A stretch of 12,306 nt of DNA from an uncultured Eubacteriales bacterium (GTDB lineage Bacteria; Bacillota; Clostridia; Peptostreptococcales; Anaerovoracaceae), in the NCBI GenBank assembly GCA_900542245.1, contig UQMQ01000068.1, forward strand, positions 1 to 12,306, read 5' to 3'. This document shows, in pieces, positions 1 to 7,100 of the stretch. Numbering within the stretch: position 1 is the first letter of the stretch; each line of letters begins with the position of its first letter. The notes below the pieces were generated by a model. That model was not told the DNA's origin and made no database searches. It saw only the letters and a list, made by a program, of their open reading frames with translations. A program made the position numbers and the translations under genes.

Positions 1-401
1 GCTTTGGAGGTCAGCGAAGCCTCCGCGTGCACAAGGGTCTGTCCGGCAGAAATAATCCTGCCGACAGCCAAAATGGTATCGCCGGGCTGACCGGGGCGCA
101 GGAAGTGCACCTGCAGGTCGACCGTCGGCGCCCAACCGCCGACAAAAGCGGCGACAGTGATTCCCGCGGCATGGTCGAGCATGGTGGACAAAATTCCGCC
201 GTGCAGGATGCCGACCCGGTTCATTTCCCAGTCTTTGACCGCATACTCGATCACAACGCTCTGCGCGTCCATGTCATAGCTGAGATAGCGCGGCGCCATC
301 ATGCCGTTGACGATATGCGGGTTGCTGCGGTTTTCTTCTTCCAACAGGCGGAAGGTCGCTTCGACCTCCGCCCGGTCAGTACATAAAACAGAGTGGCTCA
401 T
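1..401 (-). CDS. PaaI-type hotdog thioesterase (3' end cut by window)
   Basis: The reading frame runs from an ATG at 401-399 to the window edge with no stop, giving 133 residues of an incomplete protein. It shows the hotdog thioesterase signature around residues 60-80: an Asn at 61, His-Gly-Gly at 67-69 (context GILHGGILSTMLDHAAG) and an Asp at 76, followed by beta-strand-like segments (PTVDLQVHFLRP at 92-103). PaaI-family enzymes hydrolyse acyl-CoA thioesters in the cytoplasm; the substrate here cannot be told. Most of the usual ~140 residue length is present. The start lies 4 bases after the dsdA stop, so the two are probably co-transcribed, with only a weak AGG about 11 bases before the ATG. 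Family assignment is firm; substrate and any link to D-serine breakdown are unknown. Confidence 0.82.
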   Translation of the reverse strand, partial: MSHSVLCTDRAEVEATFRLLEEENRSNPHIVNGMMAPRYLSYDMDAQSVVIEYAVKDWEMNRVGILHGGILSTMLDHAAGITVAAFVGGWAPTVDLQVHFLRPGQPGDTILAVGRIISAGQTLVHAEASLTSK

Positions 402-405
402 AAGT

Positions 406-1719
406 TTATACCTGTGCAGCCTTTCCGCGTTCGTAGTAACGCTGCATTTCCTCCTTCGGCACCATGCTGCCGCCGGTCGCCCAGAGGATGTGTACGGCGT
501 TTGCCATACTGTCTGTCAGGTCTTTGACCGCAAGATAATCTGACGCCTGCTGCACAAGCGCAGGACCCGGAAACGACGCGCAGGAGGACGGCTCGATATA
601 CAGATTTTCACTGTCTGCCAGTGCAGTAAGGTACGGATATAGCTTGGCGTCATCCACCGTATAGCAGCCGTCGAGCAGGGTTTCCATGATGCTGCCGACC
701 AGACCGGAGGCTCTGCCGACTGCGAGCCCGTCGGCATCGGTGATGCCGTCCACACCGATATCCGCGCAGCTGATTTGGTTGTGCAGACCTGTAATCAAAC
801 CGAGTGTCATGCAAGGCGCATGGGTTGGCTCAGCGAAAAAGACATGGACATACGGACCGAAGACTTCCTTAAGCCCGAAGGTCACGCCACCCGGCGCGCC
901 GCCGACACCACAAGGAATGTAGACGAAGACCGGATGTGCCGCGTCCGGATGGATGCCAGCCTTTTCAAACTGTCCGATCAGTCGCTTGACGCTGACCGCG
1001 TAGCCGAGAAACAAATCCGCGGAGTTTTCATCATCGATAAAGTGACAGCGCGGGTCGTCCGCTGCTTCGCGGCGTCCCTGCGCGACCGCGACCTGATAGT
1101 CGCTTGGGTATTCGATTACCGTCACGCCTTTGCTGCGCAGGAGGTCTTTTTTCCACTGACGCGCGTCCGCGGACATGTGCACAGTGACTTGAAAACCGAG
1201 TTTCGCGCTGATGATGCCGATCGAAAGACCGAGGTTGCCGGTGGAACCGACCGCGACAGAGTACTGCGAGAAAAGGTCGCGGAAGCGCGCTTCGGTGAGG
1301 ATTGCGTAATTATCATCTAAATGCAGCATACCCTTTTCGAGCGCAATTTTTTCGGCAAATTTGAGGACCTCATAGATGCCGCCGCGCGCCTTGATCGAGC
1401 CGGAGACCGGCAGATCACTGTCGCGCTTGAGGAAAAGCCGACCGTCAAACTTATCGGTCATTTTGACAAGGCGTTCCTTCATGCGCGGGATTTCGGTCAG
1501 TTCGGATTCAATGATGCCGCCGGACTTGGCGGTTTCCGGAAAAGCCGCCGCGATATATGGTGCAAAGCGTTGCAATCTTGCCTCAGCGTCCTCGATGTCT
1601 GCCATCGTGAACGGCAGTTTGGCAGGCTGATCACTCTGCGGGTTGATCCAGAAGATTTCCTTGCAGTCCGCCATGTCGCGGACGACAGGCTTTTCTTTGA
1701 TGAGTTGGTTGATGTCCAT
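406..1719 (-). CDS. dsdA: D-serine ammonia-lyase (D-serine dehydratase)
   Basis: The 437-residue product matches the usual DsdA length (about 440). It is a fold-type II PLP enzyme that converts D-serine to pyruvate and ammonia in the cytoplasm. The PLP lysine is K110 in SGSIKARGG, the substrate/PLP loop is GSTGNLGLS at 158-166, and the phosphate-binding glycine loop is GVGGAPGGV at 271-279. The last resembles the family's GVGGxPGG and is diagnostic of DsdA against threonine dehydratases. The ATG at 1719 is preceded by AAAGGAGA with 7 bases spacing, a strong ribosome binding site. The next gene starts 4 bases downstream (thioesterase), and the metallophosphoesterase ends 94 bases upstream on the same strand. 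No DsdC-type regulator or DsdX-type transporter is visible nearby, so D-serine detoxification or use as carbon/nitrogen source is inferred from the family alone. Confidence 0.94.
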   Translation of the reverse strand: MDINQLIKEKPVVRDMADCKEIFWINPQSDQPAKLPFTMADIEDAEARLQRFAPYIAAAFPETAKSGGIIESELTEIPRMKERLVKMTDKFDGRLFLKRDSDLPVSGSIKARGGIYEVLKFAEKIALEKGMLHLDDNYAILTEARFRDLFSQYSVAVGSTGNLGLSIGIISAKLGFQVTVHMSADARQWKKDLLRSKGVTVIEYPSDYQVAVAQGRREAADDPRCHFIDDENSADLFLGYAVSVKRLIGQFEKAGIHPDAAHPVFVYIPCGVGGAPGGVTFGLKEVFGPYVHVFFAEPTHAPCMTLGLITGLHNQISCADIGVDGITDADGLAVGRASGLVGSIMETLLDGCYTVDDAKLYPYLTALADSENLYIEPSSCASFPGPALVQQASDYLAVKDLTDSMANAVHILWATGGSMVPKEEMQRYYERGKAAQV

Positions 1720-1813
1720 GAGATGGTCTCCTTTCTGTTGCGCTGCGGTGTATGCGCTTTAAGTGTGCGTACACGAGACAGGGCGGTGAAGTTTCAAATG
1801 CCGTTTGGGCAGT

Positions 1814-2410
1814 TCAGAAGCGGTCGCTGTAGTTGAGCAGCTCACGCAGATGTCCACCCTTGATTTTGGGCTTGCGGTCGGTTGGCGGGGCGGCAGCGCC
1901 GCCCTGATCGTTTTCCTGCATAAAATCGTCATATGCATAGATCTTGCCCCATACACCTTCTTCGTCGGTGATCAGCAGGCCGAAGGTGCCGCCGGAGCCG
2001 TCGCGCGGACGGGAGAGGCTGCCGGGGTTCATCAGGTACACGTCACCAGTCTGGGTGTAGACCGCGCGGTGCGTATGTCCGAACAGCGCGCCGACGCAGT
2101 CATTTTCGAGAGCCTTGTAATAGAGGTTTTGCATGCTGAGGTCAACGTTCTGCATGTGACCGTGGGTGATGAGGAAATTGCCAGCCTCGGTTTCGAGGAT
2201 TGAGAAGTCGGTATCCGCAAAGCCGCCGTCGCAGTTGCCGCGGACCGAAGCGACCGGCACACCGAGGCGCATGCGAAGCTCCTCGGCATCTTTGCAGTAA
2301 TCGCCGCAGTGGACGATGTAGTCCACCGGATTTTGTTTTGTGAGTTTGCGATACACTTCGTAGACACGGTCGCAAACACCATGGGTATCGCTGATTACGA
2401 GTATGCGCAT
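1814..2410 (-). CDS. YfcE/MJ0936-type metallophosphoesterase
   Basis: This 198-residue protein has all the metal-site blocks of the small calcineurin-like phosphoesterases: SDTHG (D8, H10), HCGDYC (D37), VRGNCDG (N59, D61), THGH (H83, H85) and FGHTHR (H112, H114), then NPGS at 128-131. Family members are Mn/Ni-dependent phosphodiesterases of unclear natural substrate. I chose the ATG at 2410 because the conserved fold starts at residue 2 and AAGGAAG lies about 6-8 bases upstream. The frame stays open to 2530, but those 40 extra residues are translated repeat DNA. The protein is somewhat longer than the usual 160-185 residues because of a C-terminal tail (about 166-198) with a charged, Pro/Ala-rich linker ending in LRELLNYSDRF. 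It may be the first gene of a transcript with dsdA. Confidence 0.88.
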   Translation of the reverse strand: MRILVISDTHGVCDRVYEVYRKLTKQNPVDYIVHCGDYCKDAEELRMRLGVPVASVRGNCDGGFADTDFSILETEAGNFLITHGHMQNVDLSMQNLYYKALENDCVGALFGHTHRAVYTQTGDVYLMNPGSLSRPRDGSGGTFGLLITDEEGVWGKIYAYDDFMQENDQGGAAAPPTDRKPKIKGGHLRELLNYSDRF

Positions 2411-2447
2411 AAATTCTTCCTTTACTTTCTGTTGTAGGTTGTATGTC

Positions 2448-2476
2448 ATTTTATCTGAGCAGCGGCGTTCGCGGCA
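2448..2476 (-). promoter_or_regulatory. Possible weak promoter of the metallophosphoesterase with a dyad at -35
   Basis: On the minus strand a TAAAAT -10-like box sits at 2453-2448, about 40 bases before the start codon. Seventeen bases further upstream there is no recognisable -35 hexamer. That position is occupied instead by the perfect dyad GCGGCA-CA-TGCCGC (2484-2471). A promoter with a poor -35 covered by a dyad could depend on a regulator, but the dyad is also the end of the large palindrome described separately, so the coincidence may be structural rather than regulatory. Confidence 0.3.
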
Positions 2477-2635
2477 TGTGCCGCAAGTGATTCCGCAGTG
2501 CTGTATGGGATTTCCCAAACGAGCGAGCAACGTGCTTTGCAGACATTTTGCAACGCTTCTGCAAAATGTCCAAAGGACGGCGAGTGACTTGGCGAAATCA
2601 CACAGTGCGAGGACCTAACGCGCGGCACATGTCGC
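2471..2635. repeat. Imperfect ~165-bp palindromic element with perfect hairpin core
   Basis: The ends are near-identical inverted 14-mers: GCGGCATGTGCCGC at 2471-2484 and, on the other strand, GCGACATGTGCCGC at 2635-2622 (13 of 14 bases). The centre is a perfect 11-bp inverted repeat, GACATTTTGCA (2542-2552) with TGCAAAATGTC (2560-2570), around a 7-base loop. Between ends and core the two arms still align by eye with small gaps (blocks such as CTGT-TG, ATTTC, CCAA and CTTTG recur in order), so the whole segment can be folded as one long interrupted stem-loop. It carries no credible gene. It resembles a small non-autonomous palindromic element (REP/MITE-like) or a structured RNA. No U-run follows the core on either strand, so it is not a classical terminator. 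Confidence 0.6.
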
Positions 2636-2644
2636 GGACGATAC

Positions 2645-2828
2645 GCAGGGAATGAATGCGCAGCCAGCGGTGATTCTGCGGACGATGCGCAGGGAATGAA
2701 TGCGCAGCCAGCGGCGGTTCTGCGGGCGCTGCGCAGGGAATGCATGCGCAGCTAGCGGCGGTTCTGCGGACGGTGCGCAGGGAATGCATGCGCAGCTAGC
2801 GGCGGTCCTGCGGACGGTGCGCAGGGAA
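2645..2828. repeat. 44-bp tandem repeat array, four full copies plus a partial
   Basis: The block starting GCAGGG recurs at 2645, 2689, 2733, 2777 and 2821, exactly 44 bases apart. Each unit reads GCAGGGAATG, then a TGCGCAGC block, a GCGG(C/T)G block, and TGCGG(A/G)CG before the next copy. Copies 1 and 2 share GAATGAATG and GCCAGC. Copies 3 and 4 share GAATGCATG and GCTAGC and differ from each other by one base, which suggests recent duplication at the right end. Traces of a degenerate copy continue left to about 2630, merging with the palindrome. The array stops at GCAGGGAAT, directly against the stop codon (2831-2829) of the phosphatase-family gene. The period is not a multiple of three and frames break, so it is not protein-coding. 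Confidence 0.9.
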
Positions 2829-3953
2829 TTACGAAAGGCGAAATTCCATCTGCACCGGGTTGTGATCGGAGTACGCGAACTGGGTATCGACGACGCGGCT
2901 TGTCAGTACGGTAACATTGTCCGAAACGAGGAAGCCGTCGAGGGTGACCTGGAAGTTCGTCTGCGGGTCCCAAGGGGCGTCCGCGTTGCGGCAGCTCGGC
3001 ACCGGATTGTTCGGGTCGAGCGGCGCGATCAAACGAAAGCCGTCCGGGATATCCTCCGTCGGCAGCGGCTGCGCCCAAGAGTATGCCTCCCCGCTGACCC
3101 CAAAGATCTCCGGGCTGTTGCCCAAGAGGTCTTTGTTGAAGTCCCCGCCGCAGATGACGTAATTGCCTGCTTCATATTCTTTGACCATGTCGTCGTAGAG
3201 CATGGCAAGCTGCTGATCGGCGATGGTCGGGTCGGTCGTATAGGCAGAGAGATGCAGATTGATCAAAATCAGTTCCTTGCCGTCTGCGGCAGGCAGACGG
3301 TTGACGCAGTAACAGCGGTCGAGGTCGAGCACTTTTGCGATGTCGGTCTGGATCGGCAGACTACGGCGCAGCGCTGAGGAGATCGCATAATTGCTGAAGG
3401 TCTGCAGACCCGCTTTGGATGCGCCGTGCGGCTCCAAAATCGGATAGAACAGATACGGCGAGTCGTAGTTCACCGCGAAAGTCCAGTATTTCGTATGGTC
3501 TGCGTCCAGACTGCGGACCAGCATGGCACGCTCATCGACTTGATAGGAACGCGTCGCGGCGATGTCGACTTCTTGGATCAGCGAAAAATCTGTATCAAAA
3601 TCCGCGAGTTCCTGCCCGATGGCGGTGAGATTATCCACGACAGCCGATGCACTGAACGCACGCGAATATTTTCCCCCGTCCATAAAGAAGCTATAATCGT
3701 CGGTGTAAGCGCCGAAGCCGATGTTCCATGAGGTGAGCGAAAGCGTCTCGCCGATCGGCACCTGCGCAGCCTCCGCGGGAGATGTCTGCGCACTTTGCGA
3801 TGCCCCGGCAGCCGTTTGCTCCGGACGGTTGACGTCCAGCACCTGATTGTCCTCGATGCGGTCGTAGCTGGCAAAGACGTAGATCACATAGCCGCCGACC
3901 ACGAGCACGAGCACCAGCAGCACAAGCAGCAATATTTTTAACGGTTTTCTCAT
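2829..3953 (-). CDS. Membrane-anchored endonuclease/exonuclease/phosphatase-family protein
   Basis: The 374-residue protein begins with a short basic stretch and one hydrophobic helix (about residues 6-28), with no obvious signal peptidase site, so it is probably a signal-anchored protein facing outside. A Ser/Ala/Pro-rich linker (about 45-66) leads into the EEP domain. Visible motifs are SWNIGFG (N77), IQEVD (E128), NLHLSA (N232, H234), GGDFNKD (D271, N273) and the C-terminal YSDHNPV (D362, H363), the usual metal and catalytic set. Family members cleave phosphodiesters in nucleic acids, phosphoinositides or sphingolipids; the substrate here is not readable from sequence. The ATG at 3953 follows GGAGG with 8 bases spacing and a good promoter lies just upstream. 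The 3' end abuts the 44-bp repeat array, so the transcript probably reads into it. Confidence 0.87.
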   Translation of the reverse strand: MRKPLKILLLVLLVLVLVVGGYVIYVFASYDRIEDNQVLDVNRPEQTAAGASQSAQTSPAEAAQVPIGETLSLTSWNIGFGAYTDDYSFFMDGGKYSRAFSASAVVDNLTAIGQELADFDTDFSLIQEVDIAATRSYQVDERAMLVRSLDADHTKYWTFAVNYDSPYLFYPILEPHGASKAGLQTFSNYAISSALRRSLPIQTDIAKVLDLDRCYCVNRLPAADGKELILINLHLSAYTTDPTIADQQLAMLYDDMVKEYEAGNYVICGGDFNKDLLGNSPEIFGVSGEAYSWAQPLPTEDIPDGFRLIAPLDPNNPVPSCRNADAPWDPQTNFQVTLDGFLVSDNVTVLTSRVVDTQFAYSDHNPVQMEFRLS

Positions 3954-3992
3954 GTGAAGTTCCTCCGAAAGTTTCCTTTATCATCTGCTTTC

Positions 3993-4021
3993 ATTTTACC
4001 ATAATCTGCGCGTTTATCCAA
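3993..4021 (-). promoter_or_regulatory. Promoter of the EEP-family gene
   Basis: On the minus strand TTGGAT (4021-4016) and TAAAAT (3998-3993) are separated by exactly 17 bases, and a TG one base before the -10 makes an extended -10. This sits about 40 bases upstream of the ATG at 3953 and its GGAGG site. It forms a back-to-back pair with the dnaE promoter. Confidence 0.72.
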
Positions 4022-4080
4022 GGGGGATTTACAGGAGAACCAAGGGAAGGCATGCAGGATATAAAAATCGGAAAGAACGA

Positions 4081-4109
4081 TTGTTCCGTATGAAGGAATG
4101 TGGTATGAT
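4081..4109 (+). promoter_or_regulatory. Promoter of dnaE
   Basis: TTGTTC (4081-4086) and TATGAT (4104-4109) are spaced by 17 bases, with TGG before the -10 giving an extended -10. Transcription would begin near 4116, leaving a leader of about 50 bases before the dnaE start. Confidence 0.7.
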
Positions 4110-4165
4110 AGAAGCAGCGATGGGAAAAGAGCAGAGCAGAAAGCGTTACGAGAAAAGGAGAGAGA

Positions 4166-7100
4166 ATGGCATTTACGCATTTACATGTACATACCGAATA
4201 CAGTCTGCTGGACGGGGCGGCGCGCATCCGGGACGTGGTCGCGCGCGCCAGGGAGCTGGGCATGGAGAGTCTGGCAATCACCGATCATGGGGTGATGTTC
4301 GGCGCGGTCGATTTCTATAAAGAATGTAAGAAGCAGGGGATTAAGCCGATCATCGGCTGCGAGGTCTATACGGCGGCGCGGCGGATGACCGACAAGGAAT
4401 CCGACAAGGATAAGGGACAGGGGCATCTGATTTTGCTTGCCAAAAATGAGACGGGGTACAAGAACCTGATCAAGATCGTATCCGAGGGCTTTATCCGCGG
4501 ATTCTACTATAAGCCGCGCATCGACAAGGAGGTGCTGCGGGCGCACAGCGAGGGCATCATTTCGCTTTCGGGCTGTCTGGCGGGCAACGTGCAGCACCGG
4601 CTTCTGAACGGAGATTACGCGGGCGCGAAAGCCGAAGCCGAGGAGCTTTTGGACATCTTCGGCGCGGGGAATTTTTATCTGGAGCTGCAGGATCAAGGTC
4701 TCGATGAGGAACGCGCGATCTACGACGATATGCTGAAGCTCTCGCGGGAGCTTTCGATCCCGCTGGCAGCGACCAACGACGTGCATTATGTGCGGCGGGA
4801 GGACGCCAAGGCGCATGACGTGCTGCTGGCGATTCAGACAGCGACGACGCTCGATGACGAGAAGCGGATGCGGTTCCCGAACGACGAGTTTTACCTCAAG
4901 AGCGAGGCGGAGATGCGGGAAATCTTCGCGGCTGTGCCGGAAGCCATCGAGAACACCAACGTGATCGCCGAGGCGTGTGCGTTTGATTTCCGTTTCGGCG
5001 AATATCACCTGCCGGAATTCGTGCCGCCGGAGGGCATGACGAACCGCGACTATCTGCGCAAGCTTTGCCATGACGGACTGATTGCGCGTTACGGAGATAA
5101 TCCGGCACAGAATCTGATCGAGCGTCTGGAGTATGAGCTCGGCACGATTGAGTCGATGGGCTACGTGGAATATTTCCTCATTGTCTGGGATTTTATCAAT
5201 TACGCGAAGCAAAACAAGATCATGGTCGGGCCGGGGCGCGGCTCGGCGGCGGGATCGATCGTCGCCTACTGTCTGGCAATTACGGACATCGACCCGATCA
5301 AATACAATCTGATCTTTGAACGTTTTCTCAATCCGGAGCGTGTCAGCATGCCGGATATCGACATCGACTTCTGCTATGAGCGCAGGCCGGAGGTCATCGA
5401 CTACGTGACGCGCAAATACGGTGAGGACCGCGTTTCGCAGATTATCACCTTCGGTACGATGAAAGCCAAGCAGGCGGTGCGCGACGTCGGCAGGGCGCTC
5501 AGCGTCAGCTATGCCAAGACCGACCAGATCGCCAAGGCAATCCCGTTTGAGCTGGGCATGACGATCGACAAGGCGCTCGCGACCAGTCCGGAACTGGCTG
5601 AGATGTACGAGTCCGATGTGGAAACGCGCGAGGTTATCGACATGGCGAAGGCGATCGAGGGTATGCCGCGTCACGCGTCCACGCACGCGGCGGGCGTGGT
5701 GATCTCCAAGGCGCCGATCGATGAATATGTACCGCTGTATTTGTCGGATAAGGGCCCAGCGACGCAGTTTACGATGACGACGATCGAGGAGCTGGGGCTG
5801 CTCAAAATGGATTTTTTGGGGCTTCGCAACCTGACGGTCATTCGCGACGCGCTCGAGATGATCGAGAAAAATCATGGCGTCAAAATCGATTTCGCGAAGA
5901 TGGATTACGACGATCCGGGTGTTTACGAAATGATCGCCGCGGGCAATACCGGCGGGGTGTTCCAGCTCGAAAGCGGCGGCATGACGCAGTTTATGAAAAA
6001 TCTCAAGCCGACCTGCTTCGAGGATATCGTCGCGGGAATCGCGCTTTACCGACCGGGTCCGATGGACTCGATTCCGAAGTACATCGAGAACAAGAAGAAT
6101 CCGACAAAGATTCGCTACGCCTGTCCGGAGCTGGCGCCGATTCTTGACGTTACCTACGGCTGCCTGATCTATCAGGAGCAGGTTATGCAGATCGTGCGTG
6201 ATCTCGCGGGCTACAGCTACGGTCGCTCCGATCTGGTACGCCGCGCGATGTCCAAAAAGAAAATGTCCGTCATGCTGGAGGAAAAAGAATATTTCATCAA
6301 CGGCAAGCTGGACGAAAACGGTGAGGTCGAAATCCCGGGCTGCATCCGTAACGGGATCAGCCGCGAGGCCGCGGAGGCCATCTTCGATGATATGGTCAGC
6401 TTCGCGCAGTACGCGTTCAACAAGTCGCACGCGGCGGCTTACGGCGTGGTGGCTTACGAAACGGGCTACCTCAAAAAGCATTATCCGGTCGAGTTCATGG
6501 CGGCGCTGATGACGAGCGTCATGGGCGATACCACGCAGATCGCGCGTTACATCCGCAACTGCGGCGACATGGGCATCGAGGTCCTGCCGCCTTGCGTCAA
6601 CAAGAGTATGAAAAAATTCAGCGTGGAAAACGGCAAGATTCACTTTGGGCTTTTGGGGGTCAAGAACGTCGGCGAGGGCGCGATCGACGCGATGATTCGC
6701 GCACGGACCGAAAAAGGCGAGCCAAAGGATATTTTCAGCTTTATCAATAATCTGGAGATCTCGCAGATCAACAAAAAGGCGGTCGAGAGTCTGATCAAGG
6801 CGGGCGCATGCGATTGTCTTTCGTCGAACCGGGCGGCGCTGCTGGCGGTGCATGAAAGCCTCGTTGAGTCTGCGCAGAATACGGCAAAAAAAAATATCGA
6901 GGGGCAGATGTCGCTCTTCGATCTGGCAGGAGAAAGCATGCAGCCGGAGATGACCGGCGGCAGGCTGCCGGATGTCGCGCCGTTTGACAAGCGCATCGAG
7001 CTGGAAATGGAAAAGGAAATGCTGGGCGTGTATCTGACCGATCACCCGCTCAACAATTATAAGGAAAAAATGGAACAGATCAGTACGCTGACTGCGGACG

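Noticed and set aside
775..1836. Plus-strand open frames of 171-181 codons across dsdA
   Set aside because: They are antisense to a well-conserved gene, have no credible ribosome binding site and no family features.
2411..2530. Forty-residue N-terminal extension of the metallophosphoesterase
   Set aside because: It is translated palindrome sequence; the conserved fold and a good ribosome binding site start at 2410.
2645..2828. CRISPR array
   Set aside because: Units are contiguous 44-mers with no unique spacers, and no cas genes are present.
2446..3377. Ala/Arg-rich open frames on both strands through the 44-bp array
   Set aside because: The period is not divisible by three, peptides are repetitive only where the DNA repeats, and the plus-strand frame continues antisense into the EEP gene.
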